From: Chrysoporthe austroafricana
Taxonomy: Eukaryota > Ascomycota > Sordariomycetes > Diaporthales > Cryphonectriaceae
Reading direction: 5' to 3'
Assembly (NCBI GenBank): GCA_001051155.2
Contig: JYIP02000003.1
Span: 3,472,001 to 3,536,000 of the forward strand
DNA: 64,000 bases
In this document: one piece after another, positions 33,859 to 44,857 of the stretch
How positions within the stretch are numbered: the stretch's first letter is position 1
Layout: each line of letters starts with the position of its first letter
Program-made: the position numbers and the translations under genes
The notes under the pieces: model-generated
The model's database searches: none
What the model saw: only the letters and a program-made list of their open reading frames with translations
What the model was told of the DNA's origin: nothing

Positions 33859-34731
33859 CTAGTTGCCTGTGTCGTTCGAAAGAACCGCTACTCAATACGC
33901 GCACGCTTCGCAATGGGGGACGGATTGCCCTCGCTCAGGGGCCTCGACTTACCACCGGCCTTGGAGAAGTACTCCAGACTGCCCTTGGGATCAGCCTTCA
34001 TGGTCTCGCCGCCGGACTGCCAGCCGGCGGGGCAGACCTCGCCGTGCTCGTCGGTGAACTGGAAGGCCTCGACGAGGCGGAGGGTCTCGTCGACGTTGCG
34101 GCCGACGGGCAGGTCGTTGACGGTGATCTGGCGGAGGACGCCCTTGGGGTCGATGATGAACAGGCCGCGCAGCGCGATGCCCTCCTCCTCGATCAGCACG
34201 CCGTAGTCGCGCGAGATCTTGAAATTCTTGTCCGCGACCAGCGGCAGCTGCAGGTCCTCGCCCAGGCCGCCCTGCTTGCGGGGCCGCTCGCGCCACGCCA
34301 GGTGGGTGAAGTGGCTGTCGGTGGAGACGCCCAGGACGGTGGTGTTGAGCTTCTTGAACTTGGGCAGGGCGTCGCTGAAGGCGAGGATCTCGGTGGGGCA
34401 GACGAAGGTGAAGTCCATGGGGTAGAACAGGAGGACGACCCTGCGCGGACGCGGTGGTGAGCATTCGTTTGCTGGCCGTTTGCCCTCAGGCATCGCGTTT
34501 GGGAAAGGGGGAGGGGACACAGGGCTGTCACCGTGACCACCTCGAGGCGAACAGCACGAGTATCCTCTCAACAGCATGGAAGGGGCCAGGTGAAGGCTGG
34601 AAGATGCAGTGCTTGACTTACCATTGACCCTTGTAGTCAGAGAGGGAGACCTCCTTGAACTCACCGGTCTCCAGGACGGTGGTGGCCGTGAAGGCGGGAG
34701 CGGGCTTCTGAACAAATGCCTTGGTGGCCAT
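33859..34731 (-). CDS. TSA1: typical 2-Cys peroxiredoxin (thioredoxin peroxidase)
   Basis: Exons on the minus strand are 34731-34622 ([20 protein letters not shown]) and 34440 onwards. The intron is GTAAGT...CAG, phase 2, and joins GQW to [10 protein letters not shown]. The peroxidatic Cys is in FVCPTE (about residue 51) and the resolving Cys in EVCPAGW (about 172). GGLG and the C-terminal YF motif, marks of peroxide-sensitive eukaryotic enzymes, are present. The protein reduces hydrogen peroxide in the cytosol using thioredoxin. A consensus donor (GTAAGT at 33952) just after SKAGG, with a CAG acceptor at 33867-33869, would end the protein as FSKAGGN (201 residues, stop at 33859). Reading through gives 220 residues, ending at 33888. 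I give the spliced extent because the donor is so good, but either form is possible. Confidence 0.92.
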
Positions 34732-36014
34732 GGTGAATGATTTTTGAATTGATGGTGGATGAAGATGGGGAGGATCGAGGTGGTAGGTTCGTGAGGCGGC
34801 CGTTGGCTGGTCAGGTAGTTTGGGAAGATTAGAGACTTAGGTTGGCTGCGAATGCGAGACAAGGCGGAAAGGACCCTCTTGAAGGAGGGGAGGGAAAATA
34901 TTGAGACCCGGGAATGACAATATGCAGATTAGATAACGCAATAGCAACAGAGCGTGGCAGAATGCCCGAGAAACCTTTCACAGGAAAAGTGAGCAATCGA
35001 ATCCACTTTGCCAGAACGCCCGTGGCCTACTGCACCGTAATTCCGATCTCGCACCGGCCAAGACGTAGCGTACCCACCCGGCTCTGGACGTCTTAGCAAG
35101 AAAAGGTACATGCAAGCCAGGCAAAGAGGGATCCAGTTTTGATAAGATGCCTCAAGACCTGCGCATTGTTCTGCCGCAGGTCCCGTCGCTTGCTCATCAA
35201 GGTGCTCTCCTCCACTCAACGCGTCCTAGACGAGGCTGAGTGGTCACCTTCTTCTCTCCCCAATCAGAGGCGCGCACCTAGGTACTCCAACACGGCGGGG
35301 TAGCCTTGCATGGGGCATGAGGAGGCGGTTTGGAGGCGATTTGGGGCAGATTTGGAGCAGATTTGGAGGTGATTTAGACGAGCCTCTAACATTGAAGACG
35401 TGCATAAAGACGAGATCTTGCGGTCGAATGAAAGAAGGTATGCCGGCTTGGGTTTCCCGAGAAGGAAAAGTGTTGTAGCACCAAAGTGAGTAGTCTCAGC
35501 CAAGAAATTAGGATGCCATTAAATTATCCTCATCTTGAGCCCCCAGGGACGAGGCTACAAAGAGGCCTCAAGCACGGGGATTAATCAAAAAGACTATCCA
35601 GCATCATCATTCTTCAGGTGGGCGCTCAATCTAATGATTCTGTGCGATCAATATAACAGCAGAGGCTGGGTATTATAATGCCTCTTGTAAAACAACTATC
35701 CCCGCCAGGGATCAACGCTCCATACGAAAGCAACGCGAAGTAGACCTGGATGACAAAGGCGCAAATTCAAGAAACGCTGGTGATCGATGGTGATGATCAT
35801 GACGAGAGAGAAAAAAAAAACCAACCGTGAATAGACCAGACCACCCTGAGCGAATTTACCTAACGCCGAGTATTCTCCGATTGAGTGAACCCTTGATCCG
35901 TCCGTCCATCACACACGAAAGTCCTTATAACCCAATGAAATCCCGACCGTATCTTTCTATGCATCTCAGTGTATGCGCTTTCATGAACTTCGTATCCTCG
36001 AATTGAGGTTGCGC
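34732..36014. other. 1.3-kb spacer upstream of the peroxiredoxin
   Basis: An AGGGG (stress-element-like) sequence lies near 34887, upstream of the peroxiredoxin start. This is weak evidence of stress control. A degenerate GATTTGGAGCAG repeat lies at 35327-35380. The rest is AT-rich 3' sequence of the TCP11 gene. Confidence 0.4.
35327..35380 (+). repeat. degenerate 12-base tandem repeat (GATTTGGAGCAG-like)
   Basis: Four to five imperfect copies of a TTTGG-containing unit in the spacer upstream of the peroxiredoxin. It is non-coding as far as seen. Confidence 0.7.
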
Positions 36015-39000
36015 TCATGCAGGTCCAGCACTACCGACCATAGCCACGTCGGCGCCGGCACTCTCAGCCTCGATTTTCACTGCGACCTTCTCCCACCAAG
36101 GGCCGTGTGCCTCTCGATCTACGGCACCAACCTTGGTCATCTCGTCGATCATGCCCCGCACTCGGTCTACGAACTCTCCAAGCCCAGAGCTCGCGAGTTT
36201 CTCGCCCACCGCGTTCGTCGCCTTGGCTTTCTCGTTACTGCTCCCCGCCGACAAGTGAGCGACGAGATGATCGCGCAAACGCTTGAGCAACAGCCTGAGA
36301 ACTGGCTGGCTTGGGTCGTTGGCCGTTGGATCCCACGCAGTGTTGGCGTCAGGCTGGGCTGCATTGACCATCTGCCAATGAGCGGCGATCAGATTCTGTA
36401 CGAAGCCGCGGAGGTGTGTCTTGACGGCAGGAGGCATCGACCGTCCAGCCTCCAGAGCAGCCATTACGCCGTTGACAGCAGTCTCCTCGGACTCAGCGGT
36501 GTCCAATACGGTGATGATGCGCGTCGCCTCCGTCTTCCACGGCGCGCGCACGTCGCGCTTGAGAAGGTTCTTGCACTGCAGAAGGATGCCGCCAGCAGTG
36601 ATCATGTTGCGCGTGAGGTCGCCGTACTTGTGGATCCGCTTGCAGTCAAGCTGCAGCATCTCGGGGATCTGTCCGTATCGGATGTGACTGGTCTGGGTGA
36701 AGATGCCAACTAGCATGTGCGAGTAAATCTTGTCCGCGGTGGGCCGGTTCCTGGGATGGTTGATATTCTCAGAGTCGCGCCGTGCCGTCTCGGCGACAAC
36801 TTTGTTCCTTGCTGCCCGCCACGCAGTCTCGGCTGCGAACAAGCCATGCCCGCCCTGTTGTATAGCGTTCGCGAAGGACTTGGCCTCGTACTCGGCCGCT
36901 GATTGTAGCAGTTGGGGTGCGGCCATATGCAAGAGAAGGTTGGCAAAATCGCTCAACATGACGTCGATGAAGAGGATAAGCGCTTCCAAGCGCTCGACAT
37001 AGCTGCCTTGGGTGAGTTTGTTCTCGGCCAGGTCCTTTACTTGCTCGTCTCTGACCGGGGCGCACAGTTTGGGCAACAGGTTGGCCATCGAGGCGAAGAA
37101 GTTCTCGTAGGAGAACGACCCGTTTCGGAACGTCTGTTTGAACTGCTCGATGTCCAACAAGTCCACAATGACGCCATGGAGGGAGTTCGAGGGCTGGACG
37201 AGCCGTAGTAGCTTTTGCCGAATGTGTGCGGCGACGTTGATGAGCTGATAAAAATGGATCTCGCGCGACAGGGCGTCCCCGTGCATGGTTGCGCGCATCC
37301 CATCTAGGTAAGGCTTGAGGGCCTTTGTCTCTGCGTCAACAAAGTCCTGTGCGCACGTGCGGTACTCCTTGTCGATGGCGAGCTCATGGACGACGATGCG
37401 GTTGTCAGGCAGGAGCTTGGCATGACCAGACGCCTGCGGCGCACTTGATCTGGTCGCAGGAGTGGACGGTGGGCTGAGATACGTGCCGGCAGAAACACCT
37501 TCCACCCCGGCAACAGACTCCCTGGCGGCTTGCTCGGCGGGGTGTAGGTCGGCCATCACAGACTCGGCTGTCATAGACTCTTCGGCGACGCGAGGCCTCA
37601 TGTCTGCCTTTGCTTTCTTCTTAGCGGCCCTTTCCTTGCGAGCTTGAAAGAGCGCGTGTCTAATGACTTTCAATCCCTTCTCCTGGCCCAGTACTTTCTT
37701 GATCCTAACAACAAACATTTGTTGGTTGGGTGCCACTGCTTCCTTGTACTCCTCCACCGCAGCAGGCACACTGGTCTCCGCGACGTGCTCGATGAGAGCG
37801 TCGAGTTCTACCAGCTGCTTCAACATGCCGTCGATCAGAGCGGACTTGTCGCGCGCTTGCCAGCTAAGAAATGCCCTCTCGAATGCGGCATGCGCGGTGG
37901 GCAGCACGTCAGCCAATGCCGGCGGAACGGTGTAGTTATTTAGGCTTGTTAGCCGGGATACTATGTTCTCGAACGTGATGAGGAGGTCCTTGGCCTTTCC
38001 GACCAGGTCCTGGACCAAGGGGTTGGCCAGGTCATCCCTCGGACGCAGCTGTGAGGAAGAGCCCTGATCTTGGTCGCCGAGGTCGTAAGTGTTACTGAGA
38101 ACCTGCGACGGGTGGCCCAAGATCAAGAATGCACTGAGGAAAAGCCGTACGGCCCCCATCTGGGCGACAGAGTCGGGCTTTCCCTTCTGCAGGCCACAAA
38201 TGGCAAGAACACGCGCCGTCGCCAACATGACGTTCTGGTTCTGGATTAGCTCTGTCGCCGCATCGTAGTGTGTGTCCCGGAACTCATCGAGAGTCAAGCC
38301 AAGCTGGGAGAACTCGTTGACTGCTTGTCTCTTCGTCGTGGCACGCCACCAGGTCTGTAGCCTACAAACGGCAGCATCCTTGGCGAGCGGCCTCGACTCT
38401 GCCCCCTTGGCTTCCCTGGCGGGTGACAATGCCTCGACGGACTTTTTGCTGCCCAGGCTGGAGCCCCTGGCCCTCTGCAACTGTCTTCTAAGCTCCTCCC
38501 GGCGCCGCTCGGCCTCTGCCTGGCGCTCCTCCATCTGCTGGCGCATCTTCTGGAGCTCCAGCTCGCGCTTGCCCCTGGTGCTCTCGGCAACAGCCTTGGC
38601 CCTCTTGACCTCCTCAGCACAGGCGGCTGCGATCTCCTTGAGGTTCCGCTCCCGGGCCTGCTTTGCAGCCAGGGCCCTCTCCTCCGAGAGGGAGATGGTG
38701 CGCTCCTTGGCTCTCGCAGCGCGCAGCCGGACCTTCTCGACGTGCGCGGCGCGGTCCGCCAGGCGCTTCTGGCGGTCTTTCAGGATCGCATCCCTCCGCT
38801 GGTGGTTGGCAATATGCTTGCTCTGGGGCCCGCTGTGCAGCTGTGCAGCGCCGTGCGAGGACGAAAGGGAGGGCACGGAGCATATCGAGTTCCGGCGCGA
38901 GGAGGCAGCGGAGTCCTTCCGCCTGTTCTGAGAGGGCCGGTAGAAGCGAGCGGCGAGGTGTGGGGGAGGCGTGAAGATGCGAGGGAGGGAAGGGAGGTCG

Positions 39001-39215
39001 CCGTCGGCGTCGGCGTGTAGGTCGAGGGCCTGTATGAAGTCGCTCTGGAGAGGTAGGGAATCGGCGATCTCAGGATCGAAGGAATCCGAGGCAGGGGCAC
39101 CGACGGACTCCTCGAGGTTGCGCGAGGGCTCGGCGAGGTCTAACGATGGCCGCCGCATGGTGAATAGTGGACTGTGTTCAGGTATCGCTTCGATCTGATG
39201 AATACTAGGCGGCAT
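36015..39215 (-). CDS. SOK1: T-complex protein 11 (TCP11)/SOK1-like protein
   Basis: One uninterrupted frame of 1,066 residues. A second Met at residue 20 (MRRPSLDLAE) is an alternative start. Residues 1-125 are low-complexity. Residues of about 130-260 are very rich in Arg, Lys, Glu and Ala and should form a long coiled coil. An IQ-like CRLQTWWRATTKRQA follows near 295. The TCP11 domain covers about 330-1040, with blocks such as LFLSAFLILGHPSQVL, IVHELAIDKEYRT, YGQIPEMLQLDCKRI and the C-terminal WWEKVAVKIEAESAG. In yeast the homologue SOK1 is a high-copy suppressor of protein kinase A loss, so a role near cAMP signalling is likely but not proven here. Domain order and length are as expected for filamentous fungi. 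Confidence 0.9.
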   Translation of the reverse strand: MPPSIHQIEAIPEHSPLFTMRRPSLDLAEPSRNLEESVGAPASDSFDPEIADSLPLQSDFIQALDLHADADGDLPSLPRIFTPPPHLAARFYRPSQNRRKDSAASSRRNSICSVPSLSSSHGAAQLHSGPQSKHIANHQRRDAILKDRQKRLADRAAHVEKVRLRAARAKERTISLSEERALAAKQARERNLKEIAAACAEEVKRAKAVAESTRGKRELELQKMRQQMEERQAEAERRREELRRQLQRARGSSLGSKKSVEALSPAREAKGAESRPLAKDAAVCRLQTWWRATTKRQAVNEFSQLGLTLDEFRDTHYDAATELIQNQNVMLATARVLAICGLQKGKPDSVAQMGAVRLFLSAFLILGHPSQVLSNTYDLGDQDQGSSSQLRPRDDLANPLVQDLVGKAKDLLITFENIVSRLTSLNNYTVPPALADVLPTAHAAFERAFLSWQARDKSALIDGMLKQLVELDALIEHVAETSVPAAVEEYKEAVAPNQQMFVVRIKKVLGQEKGLKVIRHALFQARKERAAKKKAKADMRPRVAEESMTAESVMADLHPAEQAARESVAGVEGVSAGTYLSPPSTPATRSSAPQASGHAKLLPDNRIVVHELAIDKEYRTCAQDFVDAETKALKPYLDGMRATMHGDALSREIHFYQLINVAAHIRQKLLRLVQPSNSLHGVIVDLLDIEQFKQTFRNGSFSYENFFASMANLLPKLCAPVRDEQVKDLAENKLTQGSYVERLEALILFIDVMLSDFANLLLHMAAPQLLQSAAEYEAKSFANAIQQGGHGLFAAETAWRAARNKVVAETARRDSENINHPRNRPTADKIYSHMLVGIFTQTSHIRYGQIPEMLQLDCKRIHKYGDLTRNMITAGGILLQCKNLLKRDVRAPWKTEATRIITVLDTAESEETAVNGVMAALEAGRSMPPAVKTHLRGFVQNLIAAHWQMVNAAQPDANTAWDPTANDPSQPVLRLLLKRLRDHLVAHLSAGSSNEKAKATNAVGEKLASSGLGEFVDRVRGMIDEMTKVGAVDREAHGPWWEKVAVKIEAESAGADVAMVGSAGPA

Positions 39216-39330
39216 CCGAGAAGCGGGTGTGCGGATGGACGCTCGTCTGGAGGACAGAGACCTGCCCGTTGTTTCTAGGTAGTGAGGTATCGCTGCAGCT
39301 CGTCGGGCCGAGCGTTCTAGGTGCTTTGTT

Positions 39331-39406
39331 GTCTCGTCTCGTCTGGTCTTGTCTGATCTTGTCTGATCTGGTCTGGTCTGGTTTGGCCTGGTCTGGTCTC
39401 GTCTGG
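39331..39406 (+). repeat. GTCTN pentamer tract
   Basis: About fifteen imperfect five-base units (GTCTC, GTCTG, GTCTT, GATCT) start about 115 bp upstream of the TCP11 start. On the transcribed minus strand they read as a purine-rich leader or promoter segment. Confidence 0.85.
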
Positions 39407-39684
39407 GGTAGGGGAGGAAACGGATCTCTAGGTTTCGGGCTAAGGATAAAGACGAAGACGGGAGAGTTGGTGGTCGAGGACGAGAATGGTGGCGGGTTCA
39501 CGACCGCGAGCGTACGAGGGCGAAGAAGGTGCACACAGGTCGGCGCAGGCGGAGAGGAAGGAATGCACGCGGTCGAGGTGAGGCGGGTGGTCGGTGGAGG
39601 AGGTACTATGTAGTCGGAAGTTAGAGGAGGCTGGGCGCGGGCGTGAGGGATGTCTCGTCCTCGGCAAGGACGATACAGGGCGCT

Positions 39685-39744
39685 GGCGTGGGCGTGGGCG
39701 TGGGCGTGGGCGTGGGCGTGGGCGTGGGCGTGGGCGTGGGCGTG
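39685..39744 (+). repeat. GGCGTG hexamer array, ten perfect copies
   Basis: Ten perfect GGCGTG units, with one variant and one more copy just after. It lies about 470 bp upstream of the TCP11 start. The unit length is a multiple of three, so it gives alternating dipeptides in either strand's frame, but no gene is supported around it. Confidence 0.95.
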
Positions 39745-41866
39745 GACATGGGCGTGCCAGCCGAAGGATGAAACCCGCGCGCCTCAAGCCTGTCTGTCCT
39801 GTTATGAGTGCCCTGGGCCAGGTGACGAGCTGGTGCGACCTCGACCCTCTCCAGATCTTGATAACACTGGTGTAGATGTCTGGATCCTCAAGGCTTCACG
39901 GCTCTCTCCTACGGCCAGGAGTCACATGGGCACAGGTCGGCGGCGGAAAGGGCCTGCTTACAGATCTCGGTGGATGAGGAGAGAAGGCTGGGGAATGTCG
40001 AGTCCTCGGGAACTACCCAGGTACCCAGTACCCAGTACCCGTACCCCCGTATCCGCGTCCTTTCTCTACGATGTACTTACGATGATACGCTAGCTAAGTA
40101 ATCGCCCGTGTCGCCTTAACCGGGTCTTGTTGGTGCTGGGCGAGCTGGGCACAGCTGGGCACGCCCGGCAGACGAGAAAACCCCCCTCGCCCATCTCGGC
40201 TCCCAATGACGGAAGCAGCCATCTGCTGTTACCTGTGGCTACCGGCCCATGGGAGCGCATAAACATGGGCTCCACAGGGCAAGACAAGCCCTGGAATGAT
40301 GGCCCGCATGCAGGGTCGAGTCCACGCGGAGGAGTCGATCTGCATGATTATGTCACCCTCTGCCCTCCTGCGGGCGTGCCAGCCTGGCGTCCCAGGCACT
40401 GCCAGGGCGGCGCTGCGGCAGGACGTGTCGCTCGTCTCCCTCCTCGGGTCTCATGGAGGTCTGGGCTGCTCCTGCACGGGTGTTTCAGCAGCTGCCTCGC
40501 AGATCACCCACGGGCACTACTGGGTATGACGATGGAGCCAGTACTGCCCCACGGCCGGGTATGCATACCAAGTATGTACATACTGTGGGTGTGTGGTAGA
40601 ATACGGGGTAGAGATCACCACGTGAGGGCGCAGGATGCGGTGCCACATCGGATGAGATCGCAAGGCTATATAGTCCGTACATAGCATCTGTACCGCGCGG
40701 CATTTGAACAGGTCACACACCGTGCCACCTCTACGCAGTACCCAGCAGAAGGATAAAGATAGAAAGAAGAGAAAAGGGAGGGAAATATAAAAAATTAGAT
40801 TAAAAAAAAAACTTCCAAAAAAAAAAATCCACGCGTTGCCCACGAGAGGGACGAGTCATGTCCAATGCGCGCTGTGTCATCCTGGGCAGTTCCGTTGAAG
40901 TAAGTACCTAGTAGGCCCAAAGCCTGCGCCCGCAGGCCACAGCCTCTGTCTGGTTCACCAGATCAGGTGGCCAAGTGTGCTCCTCTCGACGGCCACAGAC
41001 GCACAGTTGCGGCCTCGCGGGTATGAGGAAGAAACATGCCGAGAACATCAAGACGTGCCGAGATGTGACGACAGGGCGTGGGCTTGGCAGGGTGATGCCA
41101 GCCAAGACGACGATCTCGCAGCCGACGAGAGCTGGCCACCACCCTCTTGTTCGCCCAGCCACCCACACCCTCCTGCTTACTCAGTACAGTACTACTGCAC
41201 CCTACTGTGTCGGCCCGGCTAAGGATCGACCGCCGCCCCGCCCCGCAGTCGGACGTGGAGGTCGGTAAGCGGATCAGTGCCGCTCGCGATGAGGCGGGCC
41301 AGCGTCCTCTTCGTTGTGAAGCTGGGCATCCCTTGGTGCTGGGAAGGCCGCCCTGCGCTCGTCTCGAGGAGCTGAGGGAGATCCTCGACAGCCGCCTCAC
41401 CCCGCCTCGCCAGCCCTCGGCAGCTCGGGTCGCCGCCGCCGCCGCCGCCGAGCTGGGCACCGAGCTGCACTGTCTCTCTAGCCCCCACCGTACGACTAAG
41501 CAGGGCGTCTGCCACGGTGGGCTCGCCCGACCTCCTGGATGCGGCAGGTCATCCCTCCCCGTGCCGCCCCAACACAGACGAACAGTTGGTCTCGGAGAGG
41601 CCAATGATGGAGGCCGTCTCGCGCTGTCTGCCCCGGGTAGCGGCGGCTTCATCGTCGCTGCTGGCAGCTCGTGTGACCAGCCCGCCTGCGGAGCTGTGCC
41701 CTCACCAACGGCGCGCACGTCATAGTGCTTCTTCAGGAACGCCTCACGCCGTGCCCCTCGTCGCCCCGGCGCCACCACTGGCCCGCAACAGCTCTGGAGG
41801 TCGACTGTTCCACACCCGCCTGTTTTCGAAGCCCCCTCGCCTCGCCCGCGGTGTGGCCCCGTCCGG

Positions 41867-41874
41867 TATAAATA
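41867..41874 (+). promoter_or_regulatory. TATA box of the aminopeptidase gene
   Basis: TATAAATA lies in a GC-rich setting about 165 bp before the ATG at 42033. No other ATG lies between this element and 42033, which supports that start. The assignment is by position and consensus. Confidence 0.6.
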
Positions 41875-42032
41875 GCAGCTGTTCCCCGACGGCTGTAGCT
41901 CTGTCTCGCGGCAGGCCGACAGCTCCAGCTCTAGCTCTAGCCACAGCTCCACAAATCTCGGCGTCCCTCTCAACGCGGGGTCACGGCCACGCTGGAAGCT
42001 CTCCAGCACCCATCAACCCCGTCAGCGCAGAC

Positions 42033-44857
42033 ATGACCGACCGGAACCTCTTGCCAGACCACTTCAGGGCGGGTCACTATGACCTAGTCTTGGACGATCT
42101 CGAGTTCAAGAATTGGACCTACAATGGCGTCGTTACGTACGAAAGACTCACCCCTCCCTTGCCTGGGTCTCCAGTGCTACCAGACCTGGGGCCGGGGTGC
42201 CTCTGAAGTAGGATGAGGACGTGAGGCTGACCGATACTCTAAGCATTACTGGCAACCTTGTCAGGCCCACCAAGGAGATCGTCCTCAATACCCTTGAGCT
42301 GACCTTGAAGACCGCAAAGGTCGAGGTCGAGTCCGGCAAGGCCAGCACCTCATACACCACGTCCGACTTCCAGTATGATGTCAAGGCCCAGCGCGCCACG
42401 CTCCTCTTCGACGTCGAGCTGCCGGTGTCCAAGGCCACCCTCACCATCGAGTTCCAGGGCAAAGTCAACCATGACATGGCCGGCTTCTATCGGTCTCAGT
42501 ACAAGCCCGCCGCCCCTCCGGCCGCCTCTGTCCCGCGAGACGAGGAGTGGCACTACATGCTGAGCACGCAGTTCGAGAGTACTGATGCTCGGCGTGCCTT
42601 CCCTTGCTTCGATGAGCCAAACCTGAAAGCCACCTTTGACTTTTCCATCGAGATCCCCGATGACCAGGTCGCGCTCAGCAACATGCCCGTGAAGGACATC
42701 AGGCCCGCCGCGGGTGGGAAGCAGCTCGTTTCGTTCGAGAGGACGCCCATCATGAGCACGTATCTGCTTGCTTGGGCTGTTGGCGACTTTGAGTATGTCG
42801 AGGCCTTCACCGACCGCCGGTACAACGGCAAGCAGCTGCCCGTCCGTGTCTACACCACCCGTGGCCTCAAGGAGCAGGGCAGCTGGGCCCTGTGGCATGC
42901 GCCCAAGATCATCGACTTCTTCTCCGAGGCTTTCGACATCGACTACCCGCTGCCGAAGAGCGACATCCTGGCCGTGCACGAGTTTACCCACGGTGCGATG
43001 GAGAACTGGGGTCTGGTCACGTACCGAATCACTGCCATTCTCTTTGACGAGGAGAAGTCCGACTCTCGCTTTCGTAATCGGATCGCCTATGTTGTTGCTC
43101 ACGAACTGGCTCACCAGTGGTTCGGAAATCTCGTGACCATGGACTGGTGGGATGAGTTGTGGCTGAACGAGGGCTTTGCCACCTGGGCTGGGTGGCTGGC
43201 CACCGACCATCTGCATCCCGACTGGGAGGTGTGGCCTCAGTTCATCAACGAGGGCTACCAGACAGCTCTGAAGCTGGATAGCCTTCGCTCTTCTCACCCC
43301 ATCCAGGTCCTCGTTCGCGACGCTCTGGACATCAACCAGGTCTTTGATGCCATTAGCTATCTGAAGGGGTGCTCTGTCATTCGCATGTTGGCCAATCACC
43401 TCGGAGTGAAGACCTTCATGAAGGGCGTCTCAATCTACCTCAAGAAGCACCCCTATAGCAATGCCAAGACTGTGGCCCTCTGGGAAGCCCTGAGCGAAGC
43501 CTCGGGCGTTGACGTCCCCGCGCTGATGAAGCCATGGATTGAGAAGATTGGGTTCCCCGTCCTGACCGTGGCTGAGGAGCCTGGTCAGATCACCATCAAA
43601 CAGTCGCGCTTCTTGTCAACTGGCGATGTCAAGCCCCAGGACGACACTACGACCTGGTGGGTTCCCCTCGCCTTCGAGGGCAAGGCTGGTGCGCAAGGTG
43701 TCCAGTCCCTGGCCCTGACAACCAAGGAGGACACCATCCGTGAGGTAAATGATGACTTCTACGTGATCAACAAGAACGCCCCCGCTTTCTACCGTGTCAA
43801 CTATCCACCGGCAAGACTGCAGAAGCTTGCCAGCCAGCTAGACCGCCTGAGCACTGAAGACAAGATCTTCATCACCGGATCAGCTGCTGATCTTGCGTTC
43901 TCTGGCTATGGCACGACCCCCGCTCTACTATCCTTCATCCAGGGTCTCAAGAACGAAACTCACTTCCGTGTTCTAAGCCAGGCTCTGGATTCCATCAACT
44001 TAGTCAAGTCTATCTTCGGAGACGATGCGACCGTCAAGAAGGGACTGGAGACGTTCACGCTACGCTTGATTGACAATGCTCTGAACAAGGTGGGCTGGGA
44101 ATTCCCCGCCGGCGAGGACTTCAATGCCGGCTTGCTGCGGAAACGCCTCCTCCTTGCAGCTGGTGTTAACGGCCACCCAGGGTAAGCACCATGAATCCAC
44201 CAACTGACGACGTTGTAATTGCTAATTCGAATCAGCGTTACGGAGGAGGCCCTGAAACGTTTCGCCGAGTATTCTGCCTCGCCGAAAGAGAATCGCCTGC
44301 ACGCTGACCTGCGGAGCCCAGTATATCGCGTGGCCCTCAAGTCTGATCCGGCGGGCACCACCGCTTTCCTCAAGAATGAGTGGTATACGGCTCCCGCAGT
44401 GGACAGCAAAGATGTCTGCCTAGGCGTCCTCGGCACCTGCACGGACGAATCTGTCATCACTTCCTCCCTCTTACCGTTCCTGTTCAACATCTCACCGCCA
44501 GCGCCAGCCTCCGATTGCGTTTCGGCCGGAGACATGCACTTCCTCTCGGGCGGTATGGCCAACAACCGTGTCGCTCGGCCCCTGCTCTGGAAGTTCATCA
44601 AGGAGAACTGGAGTCAGATTGATCAGAAGATTGGCGGAAACCCAATCATCGTGGATCGTTTCATCAACGTCTCGCTGAGCAAGTTCACCTCGTACAAGGA
44701 TCTGGAGGAGATCGAGGCGTTCTTCAAGGATAAGAATACCACGGCGTTCAACAGGACACTGGAAGCGGCGAAGGACAAGGTGAGGGGCCGCGCAGCATAC
44801 AGGGAGAGGGATGCGGCGGTTCTGAAGGAGTGGTTGGTTGCCAACGGGTATGCTTGA
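42033..44857 (+). CDS. APE2: M1-family zinc aminopeptidase
   Basis: Exons are 42033 to about 42131, 42212-44181 and 44236-44857, giving about 896 residues. The start MTDRNLLPDHFRAGHYDLVL is typical of cytosolic M1 enzymes and lacks an obvious signal. The exopeptidase motif is HGAMENWGL (about residue 297). The zinc site is HELAH (about 329), with the third ligand in NEGFA (about 352). The ERAP1-like C-terminal helical domain runs to the end. The second intron (GTAAGC...CAG, phase 2) joins GHPG to VTEEALKRF. The first junction is unusual: the frames before and after it are connected in phase only by a weak GTTACG donor at 42132 with the TAG acceptor at 42210-42211, which deletes a residue or two of the usual NGVVTID stretch. 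The better-looking GTACGA donor at 42137 is out of phase. The enzyme removes N-terminal residues from peptides. It is close to yeast APE2/AAP1; the exact yeast counterpart cannot be chosen. Confidence 0.92.

Larger units (their letters stand above)
39216..42032. other. 2.8-kb divergent spacer rich in simple repeats
   Basis: This lies between the starts of the TCP11 gene (-) and the aminopeptidase (+). It holds a GTCTN pentamer tract, a GGCGTG hexamer array, a GTACCC-type short repeat near 40020, A-runs near 40801-40827, a GCC-trinucleotide run near 41431, and the aminopeptidase TATA box. Long open frames here, up to about 350 codons, are compositional. No gene is supported. Confidence 0.5.

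Noticed and set aside
33648..34460. A 270-codon plus-strand frame opposite the peroxiredoxin
   Set aside because: Shadow of the peroxiredoxin exon; composition is Leu/Val/Asp/Gly-rich without motifs.
39440..39787. A minus-strand frame with a long Arg-Pro repeat upstream of the TCP11 gene
   Set aside because: The repeat is simply the translation of the GGCGTG array. It could be an upstream frame in the leader, but nothing supports translation.
40963..42009. A 348-codon open frame on the minus strand upstream of the aminopeptidase
   Set aside because: It overlaps the TATA box and leader of the plus-strand gene, is dominated by Arg/Ala/Ser from GC-rich DNA, and has no domain-like segment.
42350..43399. 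A 349-codon minus-strand frame inside the aminopeptidase
   Set aside because: Antisense shadow of a strongly identified M1 peptidase.
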